From Roseivirga sp. (lineage in GTDB: Bacteria > Bacteroidota > Bacteroidia > Cytophagales > Cyclobacteriaceae), in contig JAJCYM010000056.1 of the NCBI GenBank assembly GCA_029262895.1, forward strand, positions 1 to 64,000: a stretch of DNA of 64,000 bases, given 5' to 3'. Of the stretch, positions 26,361 to 36,749 are shown piece after piece (the first letter of the stretch is position 1; the number at the start of each line of letters is the position of its first letter). Under the pieces are notes generated by a model. That model made no database searches. It saw only the letters and a program-made list of their open reading frames with translations, and was not told the origin of the DNA. A program made the position numbers and the translations under genes.

Positions 26361-26390
26361 AAAAAGGGAGCCAAAAGCTCCCCTTTTTTA
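26361..26390 (-). terminator. Rho-independent terminator
   Basis: AAAAAGGGAGC and GCTCCC-C-TTTTT pair with one bulged base around a 5-nt loop; placed 15 bp after the stop codon of the minus-strand amidohydrolase, T tract on both strands. Confidence 0.7.
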
Positions 26391-26404
26391 TTGGCTAGTT
26401 ATTT

Positions 26405-28099
26405 CTACTGTTTCTTAGAATCAATTTTCACCGGCTCCATCATCCCTCGCTCAACCTTCTGCTTGATTACCATGTTCTCCACATCCTTGAGTAGTTGTTT
26501 GGCATCATAAACGATACCATCCTTAATGGTATACTCTATGCCTCCTATCCTTTCCGGAAGTCCGGTTTCATCATTCAACTTTACCGCTCCAGTGCCATAA
26601 AGCACCTTCAGGTTAGCCAGCGGATTTTCTCCCACAATGATCATATCTGCCTTAAGTCCGGCACGAACCACTCCATATTCTATTGGCTTGTCCCATGGTG
26701 CATGTAACTCCTCAGCCGCATGCATGGTAGCCGCGCGGATCACCTCTAACGGATGGAATCCTGCTTCTTGCAGAAGCTCCAATTCCAGGATGGTTCCAAA
26801 TCCATATAGTTGGTAGATAAAGCCTGAGTCAGAACCGAGAGTTACCTTACCCCCTTTATTCTTGTAGTCATTCAAAAACTGCATCCAAATTCTGTAGAAA
26901 TTCTTCCATGCAATCTCGTCTGCAGTGGTCCAATAGAACCAATAGGCACCATGGCTCCTTCTACTTGGTTCAAAGAAATCTTGTTGAGAAGGAAGGGTAT
27001 ACTTGGCATGCCAGTCTGCATTTCTGGCCCGCATCACGTCCCTTCCAGCTGAATAGATGGTCATGGTGGGATTGATATAGAAATCAAGCTCAAGAAACTC
27101 ATCCAATAAGGCGTTCCACTCATCGCTTCCTCTTTCATGAATTAGATTCCACTGTCGAGCCACTTGTCCGAATCGACCTTGCTCATCATTATAATTCATG
27201 TCGACTGGCCAAGGCTGGATGTCATGGTCTTTATACATCGATTCAAATAGGCCGTAGAAATGCGTCATACCGGTTAGTCCGAGTCTTGCAGCGTCAATAG
27301 CATTCATTTGTGCCACACCGGTTTGTCCCAAGTGAGCGGTAGAACCCATATTTAGCTTTTTTGCCTCATCCAGCAAAGCTGCCATAATCTCTGGTCTGTG
27401 CGCACCTAATTTTAAGCCTTGAACACCTTTTTTCTTGGCGAATTGTACCCATTCCCTGGCATCTTCTGGCGTGTTGACACCTCGCCCACTCCATCCTGTA
27501 CCAGGACGATGGAATTCAATAATTCTTGGTGCTACAATTTCATTATTGGCACTTCTCTTTTGCTCATTGAGTGCCCAATCCAAACTTCCTGAAGTAGGTA
27601 CACCGCGCACTGTGGTGATACCATTGGCCAACCAAAGTTTGTAGGTGTATTCTGCTTCTGGAGCCTTGGGGGCTCCTCCCGTATGTACATGAAGATCAAT
27701 CAATCCTGGCATCACATACTTGCCATGCGCATCAATCTCTTTTGTAGCTCCCTTTGGTCTGCGATTTTCATTAATCGGTACATGAGGAACACCAACGGAT
27801 CGTATAGAGACAATTTTGTCTCCCTCCACCACAATGTCAACCGGACCCCTGGGCGGTGCTCCTGAGCCATCAATTAAGGTAGCGCCTCTGATAATTAATC
27901 TTTCATGTGGCCCGTCTCCTTCATCAGCTCCCCGATCAGGTGCAGCGATCATTCGCCCAGCCTGGACAGGTGCCAATTTTTCCGGGGCCTTCTTTTGCTG
28001 AGCAAAGCCATTTTGATAGAACATACCAAGCCCTAGCGTCAGCATCAATGCCGAAAATAGGGAGCTCAATATTTGCTTTGAAATGTGTGGTTTGAACAT
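26405..28099 (-). CDS. secreted amidohydrolase-family metal hydrolase
   Basis: Protein of 564 aa from the Met at 28099 (signal MFKPHISKQILSSLFSALML, cleavage near GFAQ); the longest frame opens 11 codons earlier at 28132. The composite-domain beta-strands of the amidohydrolase superfamily are followed by the metal motif PGLIDLHVHTGG (HxH), a later ligand-like GSTAHLGQ, and the catalytic-Asp segment TLGSDSGF. The C-terminal strands (EYGVVRAGLKADMIIVGENPLANL) complete the imidazolonepropionase/prolidase-like fold. The substrate is unknown; related exported enzymes act on cyclic amides or dipeptides. It is divergent from the PadR module at 28329 with about 230 bp between. Confidence 0.9.
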   Translation of the reverse strand: MFKPHISKQILSSLFSALMLTLGLGMFYQNGFAQQKKAPEKLAPVQAGRMIAAPDRGADEGDGPHERLIIRGATLIDGSGAPPRGPVDIVVEGDKIVSIRSVGVPHVPINENRRPKGATKEIDAHGKYVMPGLIDLHVHTGGAPKAPEAEYTYKLWLANGITTVRGVPTSGSLDWALNEQKRSANNEIVAPRIIEFHRPGTGWSGRGVNTPEDAREWVQFAKKKGVQGLKLGAHRPEIMAALLDEAKKLNMGSTAHLGQTGVAQMNAIDAARLGLTGMTHFYGLFESMYKDHDIQPWPVDMNYNDEQGRFGQVARQWNLIHERGSDEWNALLDEFLELDFYINPTMTIYSAGRDVMRARNADWHAKYTLPSQQDFFEPSRRSHGAYWFYWTTADEIAWKNFYRIWMQFLNDYKNKGGKVTLGSDSGFIYQLYGFGTILELELLQEAGFHPLEVIRAATMHAAEELHAPWDKPIEYGVVRAGLKADMIIVGENPLANLKVLYGTGAVKLNDETGLPERIGGIEYTIKDGIVYDAKQLLKDVENMVIKQKVERGMMEPVKIDSKKQ

Positions 28100-28283
28100 G
28101 GTTATTTGGGTTAAGATTGAATTCTTTATCACTGAAGTAATATTTCAACCTTCAGTGCCATCAATATAAGCATTAGCCATTAAATCATTTCACTAAAAAA
28201 TCTTAGTGGTCAAATAGTGCATTGATTTGCCAAAACCTTAAAACCACCCTCCATTTAGAAATTATACAACGGAAAACTATAAT

Positions 28284-28330
28284 GTTCGTAAATGAATGCA
28301 TTATATTTAGTTCTTAAATGAATACAATAT
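28284..28330 (+). promoter_or_regulatory. tandem PadR operator candidate (module 2)
   Basis: Two 21-bp direct repeats at 28284-28304 and 28310-28330, 18 of 21 bases identical, period 26 bp. Both carry TTC-N6-GAA (TTCGTAAATGAA and TTCTTAAATGAA). The second copy ends inside the ATG of padR at 28329. The sequence is unrelated to the module 1 and module 3 repeats. Confidence 0.65.
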
Positions 28331-28670
28331 GAAAGGAACATATCTAGGAGAGTTTCAGGAGATCGTACTGTTATCGGTGCTTGTGTTAGCTCAGGAAGCC
28401 TACGGAGTGCAGATTCAGAAAGAAATTGCTCTGCGATCAGGTCGCACTATTAGTCGTGGCGCCCTGCACAGTGCCTTATCCAGACTTGTTGAAAAGGGTT
28501 TTTTGGATTCCAAATTCGGAGAAGCCACCAAGGTTCGGGGCGGTAAAAGCAAGAAGTATTATGAAGTAACCAATCTGGGAAAGAGTGCCCTGCAGGAGGC
28601 TGAGGCTACACGCAGAGAATTCCACAAATCTATTCTCGATTTAAACTGGGTTAAGTTCGGTGCTGCCTGA
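28329..28670 (+). CDS. PadR-family transcriptional regulator (module 2)
   Basis: Protein of 113 aa with the PadR winged helix: GEFQEIVLLSVLVLAQEAYG, a recognition region RGALHSALSRLVEKGFL, and the wing RGGKSKKYYEVTNLG. A short C-terminal helix (about 92-110) serves dimerisation in this family. Its last 11 bases overlap the GTG start of the first of three permeases, so the four genes (28329-36746) form one translationally coupled operon. The tandem repeats across its start are the likely autoregulatory site. Confidence 0.93.
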   Translation: MKGTYLGEFQEIVLLSVLVLAQEAYGVQIQKEIALRSGRTISRGALHSALSRLVEKGFLDSKFGEATKVRGGKSKKYYEVTNLGKSALQEAEATRREFHKSILDLNWVKFGAA

Positions 28671-31347
28671 AGAACACATACCAAAATTTCATCATTGGCT
28701 CTTTTCATTTTTATGTAAAGATGAGCTTTATAATGAATTGGCTGGTGATCTGGAAGAGACCTTTGCGGAGAATTACCAATTCCTGGGGCCAGACCAGGCC
28801 CGATCCATTTATAAAAAGGAAGTGCTCAAAATGCTCCGCCCCTCTGTAATTAGAAAATTCAAAGTTCTACCAAAATTCACACCACTCGACATGTTCAAAA
28901 ACTATTTCAAAATATCCATTAGAAGCCTGTGGAGAGACAAGGAGCACTCATTGGTTAGTATCTTTGGCCTCGCTGCCGGTGTTGTGGCCAGTGTTCTTAT
29001 ATTTCAATACACCAACTTTGAAAACAGCTACGACTCCTTCCACGATGAATCGACCGGTGAAATTTATCGAATAGGCAGAATAACCTCGGACATAGCTACC
29101 GGAGACATTATTAGTCATAATGTTGCCAATTTCCACGCCTTCCATCCAGCTGTTGTCGAAGACGTACCTGAAGTAGGATTTTCCACTCATCTTCTTCCTG
29201 CCAATGGTGTTTTCACCTATCAAGATGTAGGTCATAACATTCCCGATGGAAGCTTTACCACCGGATCTTTCTTTGATGTTTTCTCCTTTGAACTTCTTCA
29301 GGGCAATGCAGAAGACCTGAATCAGCCAGGAACCGTTTTTCTTTCCAAAACCATGGCCAATCGAATTTTTGGCCAAAATGATCCAATGGGAGAGTTGATC
29401 AGGTACAATGACAATTTTTCGAATGTGGTGATTGAGCTTCAGGTAAAAGGAATATTTGAAGACACTCCTGATAATTCTCACCTCAAAACAAATGCCTTAA
29501 TGCCTATGCCCAACCTAATTTCGTTCGCGGATAATGGCTGGTTTGGCAGCTTGAGAATTAGTGATGTCACCTGGCGATGGATTGGATTTCATACATATAT
29601 CAGGGTGTTGCCAGAAACTGACCGTCCCCTGTTAGAGGAGAAACTTACTGAGTTCACAAGAAAGTATCGAGCTCCATATGATGCCTCTCAGGGACGCCAG
29701 CAAATTGCCGTTGTTCACAACCTGAGTGAAATACATTTTGCCCAGGGGTTCAATGCGCAATTAGAGCCATCGGCAGACCCCAGAACAGTGAACATGTTTA
29801 CTTACATCGGCATTCTGATTGTACTAATAGCATGGATCAATTTTATCAACCTGGCTTCTGCCAGGGCAGTGAAACGTGCCAAAGAGGTTGGAATAAGAAA
29901 AGCCCTTGGCGCATTCAAGAAACAACTGATCCAGCAATTCTTGCTGGAGACGTTTCTGGTTAACTTCCTTGCCCTGCTGTTGGCTTCAGGAATGATACTT
30001 CTGATTATTCCATCTTTCGAAGAATTTGTAGGAGCACCGGTGTTCGAATATTTCTGGGACTTCTCTCCTTTTTGGACAACGTACCTTCTTGTTTTTGGTG
30101 TAGGAGCTCTATTATCCGGATTGTATCCGGCATTGGCCCTGACACGCTTCCAACCTATCAAAGTACTGCGCGGTAACTTCAGTCATTCAACCCAAGGGGT
30201 TTGGTTAAGAAAGTCATTGGTCTTTCTTCAGTTTGGAATTGTGTTGATTATGCTCACAGGTATCCTTGGTATTCGATCTCAGATCAGGTTTATGATGAAC
30301 CATGACATTGGAATGAATATCGATCAAACATTGATTATTAATGCACCTCCTCCATTCTTAAGGGATTCAACATATACCTCAAAACTGGATACTTACCGCG
30401 ATGATTTGCTCCAAATTCCAGCCATTAGCGGGTCAACCATTTCATCCACAGTGCCCGGGGTTAGAAATGATTTTGGTCAAACCATCTTTCGAACCGACCG
30501 TCCTTCCAATGAATCAATCTTCTTATATCGATCTAATATTGATCCGCATTTCTTGTCCTTTTTCGATCTGGAATTAATAGCAGGACGTGCGTTCAGCGAA
30601 TCACTGAAAGGAGACCGTAATGTTATTTATATCAATGAACAGGCCCTTCAGGAGTTAGGTTTTAGCTCACCGGAAGATGCTATTGGCAAACGCTTGACTT
30701 ATCCTGCAGGTCCACACCCACAAATTGTTGGAGTTGTCAAAAATTTCCATCAGATGGGGATGAATTACGCGGTAGATCCTCTGGCCATGGAGCTAGACAC
30801 CGCTGCGCTCGGGACCTACATTAATATCAGGATGCAAACCCAAAACATTCCTGAAACGCTGAAGACGCTTGAAGAGCGGTATAACAGTTTCTTTCCGGGT
30901 GCCCCCTTCGATACTTTCTTCCTGGATCAGACTTTCAATGATTTATATGAATCGGATAAGAAATTCAATTCGGTCCTAGAGTTCTTTGCGATTGTCGCAA
31001 TTTTCATTTCGAGTCTTGGCATCTTTGGTCTGTCCTCCTTCCTCATCAACAGTAAACTAAAAGAGGTTAGTATTAGAAAAGTTCTGGGGGCAGGAATTAG
31101 GGAAATTTTAAAAGTATTGACCAAGGAGTATGTACTACTGGTCTCATTGGCCACTCTTGTCTCCATACCCGTTGCCTATCTTTTAATCAAACAATGGCTC
31201 GATAATTTTCTGGTAAGTGTCACCATCAATCCACTGATTTATGTGATTCCAGTTTTTGGTTTGGTCTTGATTCTCTGTATCACCATTGGTGGTAAGACAT
31301 GGAAGGCGGTAAGAGTCAACCCATCGCGAACCTTAAAGGCAGAATAG
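28660..31347 (+). CDS. ABC transporter permease with prefix domain (module 2, first)
   Basis: Protein of 895 aa starting with GTG at 28660. This start makes the N-terminus align residue for residue with the two following paralogues (xIPKFHHWLF at the same position), which supports it over later Met codons. The prefix domain (1-75) has KDELYNELAGDLEETFAENY and ARSIYKKEVLKMLRPSVIRK. A MacB-type permease follows: first helix about 100-120, periplasmic domain, FtsX core 1 (EVGIRKALGAF), second periplasmic domain, FtsX core 2 (EVSIRKVLGAG). No ATPase. Its first about 200 bp are almost identical in DNA to the next gene, unlike the rest. Confidence 0.93.
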   Translation: MLPEEHIPKFHHWLFSFLCKDELYNELAGDLEETFAENYQFLGPDQARSIYKKEVLKMLRPSVIRKFKVLPKFTPLDMFKNYFKISIRSLWRDKEHSLVSIFGLAAGVVASVLIFQYTNFENSYDSFHDESTGEIYRIGRITSDIATGDIISHNVANFHAFHPAVVEDVPEVGFSTHLLPANGVFTYQDVGHNIPDGSFTTGSFFDVFSFELLQGNAEDLNQPGTVFLSKTMANRIFGQNDPMGELIRYNDNFSNVVIELQVKGIFEDTPDNSHLKTNALMPMPNLISFADNGWFGSLRISDVTWRWIGFHTYIRVLPETDRPLLEEKLTEFTRKYRAPYDASQGRQQIAVVHNLSEIHFAQGFNAQLEPSADPRTVNMFTYIGILIVLIAWINFINLASARAVKRAKEVGIRKALGAFKKQLIQQFLLETFLVNFLALLLASGMILLIIPSFEEFVGAPVFEYFWDFSPFWTTYLLVFGVGALLSGLYPALALTRFQPIKVLRGNFSHSTQGVWLRKSLVFLQFGIVLIMLTGILGIRSQIRFMMNHDIGMNIDQTLIINAPPPFLRDSTYTSKLDTYRDDLLQIPAISGSTISSTVPGVRNDFGQTIFRTDRPSNESIFLYRSNIDPHFLSFFDLELIAGRAFSESLKGDRNVIYINEQALQELGFSSPEDAIGKRLTYPAGPHPQIVGVVKNFHQMGMNYAVDPLAMELDTAALGTYINIRMQTQNIPETLKTLEERYNSFFPGAPFDTFFLDQTFNDLYESDKKFNSVLEFFAIVAIFISSLGIFGLSSFLINSKLKEVSIRKVLGAGIREILKVLTKEYVLLVSLATLVSIPVAYLLIKQWLDNFLVSVTINPLIYVIPVFGLVLILCITIGGKTWKAVRVNPSRTLKAE

Positions 31348-31360
31348 GCCAATCATTTGC

Positions 31361-34048
31361 ATGAACCACGATGACCACATACCAAAATTTCATCATTGGC
31401 TCTTTTCATTTTTATGTAAAGAAGAGCTTTATGATGAATTGGCTGGTGATCTGGAAGAGACTTTTGCGGAGAACTACCAATTCCTTGGGCCAGACCAGGC
31501 CCGATCCATTTATAAAAAGGAAGTGCTCAAAATGCTCCGCCCCTCTGTAATTCGAAAATTCAAAATACTACCAAAATTTACGCACATGGACATGTTCAAA
31601 AATTACTTTAAAATATCGCTTCGCAACATCTGGAGAGATAAAGAACACTCGCTGATAAGTATTTTTGGCCTGGCCTCGGCAATTTTGGCAAGCGTTCTAA
31701 TATTCCAATACACAAATTTCGAAACCAGCTACGATCAATTTCATGATCAATCCGATGGAACAATCTACCGTATTCCTCGAATGGTGCTGGATGATGAATC
31801 TCAGGAGCTTAGAAACCAAAATGCCACCACATTTCACGGGTTTCACCCCACCGTAGCTCTGGAAGTTCCTGAAGTGCTTCATTCTACACATTTTAGTTCC
31901 GCAGATGGTGCCTTTACCTATGATGACAAAGGCCATAATACCGACAATGTATTCTTCACATATGGTTCTTTCTTTGACGTTTTTTCTTTTGAGCTTATTT
32001 CAGGAGACAAGAAAGACCTGGATCAACCGGGTACTGTTTTTCTATCTGAATCACTAGCCAATAGGATCTATGGAGGGCAAGATCCAATGGGTAAACTGCT
32101 CACATACAATGACAACAATTCCAATGTGGTAGTACAAGGTCAGGTCAAGGGAATCTTCAGAGACTTTCCGTCCAATTCGCACCTGAAATCGGAAGCTATG
32201 TTGTCAATGACTGATTTTAATGCTTTTGCAGATAATGGATGGTTTGGAAACAGACGGCTTAGCCAACTGACATGGAGATGGCTTGGTTTTCATACTTATG
32301 TTAAAGCGAGGAAGGATGCCAGTCCGGAGTTACTCGAAAAGAAGCTCGGAGATTTTGTAGTCAAATATAGAAGTGCCTTTGACAAGGCTAATGGAAGAAC
32401 TCAGGTAGTGAAACCTCAGGCCTTGTCGGACATACACTTCATCAAGGATTTTATTCAGCAGCTTGAGCCTGCCGGTGATCGTAACATGGTTTCCCTGTTC
32501 AAACTTATAGGCATTCTCATACTGCTTATCGGTTGGGTTAACTACATCAATCTGGCCTCAGCTAAATCTGTAAGACGAGCCAAAGAAGTTGGTGTAAGAA
32601 AAACCATGGGGGCCTTGAAGGGTCAGCTAATTAAGCTATTTCTGCTGGAATCTATCTTTATCAACCTAATTGCTCTCATCATTGCAGCAGGGTTGACCAT
32701 TTTGGTTATCCCAAATTTTCACAATTTAGTAGGTGCCCCGGTCTTTGACAATATTGAACAATATATCCCCTTCTGGTCAATCTATCTCTTACTTTTTGTA
32801 GCAGGTGCTATTCTATCCGGATTGTATCCTGCCCTGGTACTCACCAAATTCAACCCCATTTTGGTCTTAAGAGGAAGCTTCAAAAGTTCAACACACGGTA
32901 CACGGCTCCGCAAGGCTCTCATGTTTTTTCAATTTGCCACTGTTTTAATCATGTTGTCCGGAGTTCTTGTAATCAGGTCACAAATCCAATATTTGGTTAA
33001 TTACGACATAGGCATGAGCATTGACCAGACCTTAGTGATTGATGCGCCACCACCATTCTTGAGAGACTCCACCTTCACAGAAAAAATCAAGGCATTCCAG
33101 GGCGATATTGAGGGAATCGCAACGATAAGCGGTTCAACTAACTCTTCCATGGTACCTGGGCTTCCCAATACCTGGGGCTTAACTGTTTCCCGAACTGATC
33201 GGCCAGCCAATGAGAGTATCCATGTTAGAAATGCATCCATAGATCCTGATTTCGTTTCATTTTATAATATGGAGATCATTGCGGGCCGTGACTTTGAAAA
33301 TGAACTGGTCGGTGATCAAAACGTGATAATCATTAACCAAACAGCCCTAAGGGATCTTGAATTTGACTCACCAGAAAGTGCGATTGGGGCAAGATTACGC
33401 TTCCCAAATTCTGACCCCTTACAAATTGTAGGGATTGCCAAGGACTTTAACTATGCTGGAATGAAGTTCGCAATTGAGCCTATGGCCATGCATCTTAATA
33501 CACAGGGAACTAGTCCGTTTATCAGTCTGCGTTTGGCAACCAAGGATTTGAAAAACACTTTAAACCAAGTGGAAGAAACCTATTTATCCTTTTTCCCTGG
33601 AGCGGCATTTGAATCAACCTTTTTGGACGAAACTTTCAATAACATTTACGAAGCAGACCAGAAGTTTCAGGCGGTCATTAAGTTTTTCACCATCGTGGCA
33701 ATTCTCATTTCATGCCTCGGCATTTTTGGGCTTTCCTCATTTCTGATTAACCAAAAGTTGAAGGAAGTGAGTATTCGTAAGGTTCTGGGGGCAAGTGTCA
33801 TGGAAATCCTGCGTGTTCTCACCACGGAATATATATGGCTGATAACACTATCCACCATTATTGCCACACCCATTGCTTATTTCCTCATTGATGGTTGGCT
33901 AAATAATTTTTTAGTTAGAGTAGGGATCAGTCCTATTTCGTTTGTGCTTCCGGTAATTGGGTTAATGGTCATACTGTGCTTAACCATTGGCAGTAAGACA
34001 TGGAAAGCGGTTCGAGTAAATCCATCGAAAACATTGAAAGCAGAATAA
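31361..34048 (+). CDS. ABC transporter permease with prefix domain (module 2, second)
   Basis: Protein of 895 aa beginning 13 bp after the first permease of the operon. The prefix domain contains KEELYDELAGDLEETFAENY. The permease part has the first helix at about 100-120, FtsX core 1 with EVGVRKTMGAL (Lys-Thr-Met in place of the usual Lys-Val-Leu) and FtsX core 2 with EVSIRKVLGAS. The prefix DNA is about 96% identical to that of the first permease, while the periplasmic domains differ clearly. That suggests a shared partner contact at the cytoplasmic prefix and different substrates outside. Confidence 0.93.
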   Translation: MNHDDHIPKFHHWLFSFLCKEELYDELAGDLEETFAENYQFLGPDQARSIYKKEVLKMLRPSVIRKFKILPKFTHMDMFKNYFKISLRNIWRDKEHSLISIFGLASAILASVLIFQYTNFETSYDQFHDQSDGTIYRIPRMVLDDESQELRNQNATTFHGFHPTVALEVPEVLHSTHFSSADGAFTYDDKGHNTDNVFFTYGSFFDVFSFELISGDKKDLDQPGTVFLSESLANRIYGGQDPMGKLLTYNDNNSNVVVQGQVKGIFRDFPSNSHLKSEAMLSMTDFNAFADNGWFGNRRLSQLTWRWLGFHTYVKARKDASPELLEKKLGDFVVKYRSAFDKANGRTQVVKPQALSDIHFIKDFIQQLEPAGDRNMVSLFKLIGILILLIGWVNYINLASAKSVRRAKEVGVRKTMGALKGQLIKLFLLESIFINLIALIIAAGLTILVIPNFHNLVGAPVFDNIEQYIPFWSIYLLLFVAGAILSGLYPALVLTKFNPILVLRGSFKSSTHGTRLRKALMFFQFATVLIMLSGVLVIRSQIQYLVNYDIGMSIDQTLVIDAPPPFLRDSTFTEKIKAFQGDIEGIATISGSTNSSMVPGLPNTWGLTVSRTDRPANESIHVRNASIDPDFVSFYNMEIIAGRDFENELVGDQNVIIINQTALRDLEFDSPESAIGARLRFPNSDPLQIVGIAKDFNYAGMKFAIEPMAMHLNTQGTSPFISLRLATKDLKNTLNQVEETYLSFFPGAAFESTFLDETFNNIYEADQKFQAVIKFFTIVAILISCLGIFGLSSFLINQKLKEVSIRKVLGASVMEILRVLTTEYIWLITLSTIIATPIAYFLIDGWLNNFLVRVGISPISFVLPVIGLMVILCLTIGSKTWKAVRVNPSKTLKAE

Positions 34049-34061
34049 GCAAACCACTTAT

Positions 34062-36746
34062 ATGAACCTTGATGAGCTCATACCGAGATTCTATCACCGG
34101 CTATTTCGATGGCTCTGTAAACCGGAACTTTATAATGAGTTGGCAGGTGATTTAGAAGAGACTTTCGCTGAGAATTATCAGGCATTTGGCCTGGCAAAAG
34201 CCCGGTCGATATATAAAAAGGAGGTGCTTAAAATGCTAAGACCTTCTGTGATTAGAAAGTTTAGAATACTACCACAATTTACTCCATTAGATATGCTAAA
34301 AAACTACTTTAAGATATCTCTCAGAAATATATGGAGAGACAAAGAACATTCACTCATTAGCACTTTTGGGCTTGCGACCGGGATTGTGGCCAGTGTATTG
34401 ATTTTCCAATATGTGAACTTTGAAACCAGTTACGACCTGATGCACGACCAGAGTGATGGGGATATCTATCGCTTATCAAGGATTTCAACAGATATGGGCT
34501 CTGGAGAGGTCGATTCCAAGGCATCAAGTCATTACATGGCCATTCAATCAAGAATAGTGGATGATATGCCAGAAGTGATGAGCGCCACTCAACTATACCC
34601 CCTACCCGGTGTCCTCACTTTTGATGCTCAAGGCTATACTGCTGAAAACATATTTTTTTCCACCGGTTCTCTATTTAACGTTTTTGACTTCAAGCTTCTG
34701 GAAGGCATAGCTATAGATTTAGACCAACCGGGCACCATTTTCCTCTCTCAATCCGAGGCGAAACGCATCTTTGGAAATGAAAATGCAATGGGCAAATTGA
34801 TTTCTTTCAACGCCACCGATTTTCCCTGGAGGCTGGAACTCCAGGTTAAGGGTATTTATGAGGATTTTCCTGAAAATACCCACATAACCCACCCTCAGGC
34901 ATTGCTTTGTGTGAAGCAAGTCAATGAGCAAATGGGCACCTTCTTCCCACAGATGGATGAGAATGAGTTGAAATGGCGACTGACCGGATATCATACCTAT
35001 ATCAAAGTGCAAAGCGGGACGAATGAATCTGCCTTATCGTCTAAACTGGTTGAATGGCTGAGAACTTATCGGGCCCCATTTAATGCTGCTCAGGGTAGAG
35101 AGCAATCCGTTAAGGCCCATGCGTTAAAAGACATCCATTTCATAAGAGATTATGATAGCCAACTCAAGCCGGCAGGGGATTTGAAGATCATAACCCTTTT
35201 CAAAATTATCGGAGTGCTTATTGTACTCATCGCCTGGACAAACTTCGTTAATCTCGCTTCGGCCAAAGCTGTGAAAAGAGCCAAGGAAATTGGAATCCGG
35301 AAATCACTGGGCGCTTATAAGAAGCAACTCGTTCAACAGTTCTTGCTTGAGGCTATTCTCATCAATCTTATCGCACTAATACTGGCTGCAGGTGTCATAC
35401 TACTTGTAATCCCAAAATTCCACCAACTTATTGGTTCAGAAGCGTTTAACTACTTCGGAAGCTTTATTCCTTTCTGGAGCATTTATCTCTGTCTTTTCCT
35501 CCTGGGCTCTGTGCTCACTGGCTTATACCCTGCCCTGGTTCTCACCCGCTTCGACCCTATCAAGGTCTTGAGAGGAAATTTTGCAAATTCTTCCCAGGGT
35601 ACCTCATTGAGAAAATCACTCATCTTTTTACAGTTCACCATTGTACTGGTTATGCTATCCGGTATTCTCTCCATTCGCTCGCAAATTCAATATATGATGG
35701 GTGCGGATATGGGCATGAACCTGGAACAGACGCTTGCTATTGAAGGTCCTCCAGGCTATTTGCGTGATTCTACCTATTTACAAAAATCGCAGTCCTTTCT
35801 TGGAGAGGTGGAGCGTAATTCGGCTATCAATGCCTCCGCACTTTCCACCATCGTTCCTGGTGTGAGAAATAATTTCTTCCAGACCATCAACCGCATGGAT
35901 AGACCAGCAGGAGAAACGGTAATGCTCTATCGCAGTTTTGTAAGCCATGGGTTTGTCTCCTTTTATGGATTGCAGATCATCAGTGGAAGAGACTTTGATC
36001 CTTCCTTAGTTGGAGACCAAAGCGTCATCATCCTGAACAGAGAAGCCGTGGAACGGTATAACTATGAAAGCCCTGAAGACGCTATTGGTAAGCGCTTGGA
36101 CTTTACCAATGGAGTAACTCCTCTCATCGTTGGGGTTGTAGAAAATTTCAACCAAATGGGAGTCAATTTTGCCGTAGAACCCTTGGCGATGCAACTGACC
36201 GATGGGGGTGGAAACTATTTTAACCTCAGAGTCGAAGCTAATAACATGGCCGAAACCATGCGTTTTCTAGAGGACAGGTATACTGCTTTCTTCCCCGGTT
36301 CACCTTTTGAGGCCTCGTTTGTTGATCAGAACTTCAACGCGCTCTATGAGGCAGATCAACGGTTCAATTCCGTCCTTCAGTTTTTTGCCATTGTCGCCAT
36401 ATTCATCTCCTGTCTGGGCATTTTCGGACTCTCCTCCTTCTTAATCAATCAAAAGATGAAGGAGGTCAGCATAAGAAAGGTCTTAGGAGCTAACTTGGGT
36501 GAAATCATGAAAGTGCTGACCACCGAATATATTTGGTTGGTATTGATTTCTACCCTGGTGGCAGTACCATTGGCCTACTGGCTGATCAATAATTGGCTAG
36601 ACTCTTTCCTTGTTCGAATCGATTTGAATGTATTGTTCTTTGGACTACCCGTTATTGGATTATTTATGATCCTCCTGATCACCATTGGCAATAAGACCAG
36701 GAAGGCTGCTTTGACCAATCCGGCCAAGACATTGAAGAGTGAGTAG
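34062..36746 (+). CDS. ABC transporter permease with prefix domain (module 2, third)
   Basis: Protein of 894 aa, 13 bp after the second permease, the same spacing as before it. The prefix is more diverged (KPELYNELAGDLEETFAENY kept, neighbouring residues changed). FtsX core 1 has EIGIRKSLGAY and core 2 EVSIRKVLGAN. Two large periplasmic regions lie between the helix bundles. It ends 3 bp before the convergent NarL-type regulator, so transcription from the two directions meets here without an evident terminator. Confidence 0.93.
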   Translation: MNLDELIPRFYHRLFRWLCKPELYNELAGDLEETFAENYQAFGLAKARSIYKKEVLKMLRPSVIRKFRILPQFTPLDMLKNYFKISLRNIWRDKEHSLISTFGLATGIVASVLIFQYVNFETSYDLMHDQSDGDIYRLSRISTDMGSGEVDSKASSHYMAIQSRIVDDMPEVMSATQLYPLPGVLTFDAQGYTAENIFFSTGSLFNVFDFKLLEGIAIDLDQPGTIFLSQSEAKRIFGNENAMGKLISFNATDFPWRLELQVKGIYEDFPENTHITHPQALLCVKQVNEQMGTFFPQMDENELKWRLTGYHTYIKVQSGTNESALSSKLVEWLRTYRAPFNAAQGREQSVKAHALKDIHFIRDYDSQLKPAGDLKIITLFKIIGVLIVLIAWTNFVNLASAKAVKRAKEIGIRKSLGAYKKQLVQQFLLEAILINLIALILAAGVILLVIPKFHQLIGSEAFNYFGSFIPFWSIYLCLFLLGSVLTGLYPALVLTRFDPIKVLRGNFANSSQGTSLRKSLIFLQFTIVLVMLSGILSIRSQIQYMMGADMGMNLEQTLAIEGPPGYLRDSTYLQKSQSFLGEVERNSAINASALSTIVPGVRNNFFQTINRMDRPAGETVMLYRSFVSHGFVSFYGLQIISGRDFDPSLVGDQSVIILNREAVERYNYESPEDAIGKRLDFTNGVTPLIVGVVENFNQMGVNFAVEPLAMQLTDGGGNYFNLRVEANNMAETMRFLEDRYTAFFPGSPFEASFVDQNFNALYEADQRFNSVLQFFAIVAIFISCLGIFGLSSFLINQKMKEVSIRKVLGANLGEIMKVLTTEYIWLVLISTLVAVPLAYWLINNWLDSFLVRIDLNVLFFGLPVIGLFMILLITIGNKTRKAALTNPAKTLKSE

Positions 36747-36749
36747 AAC

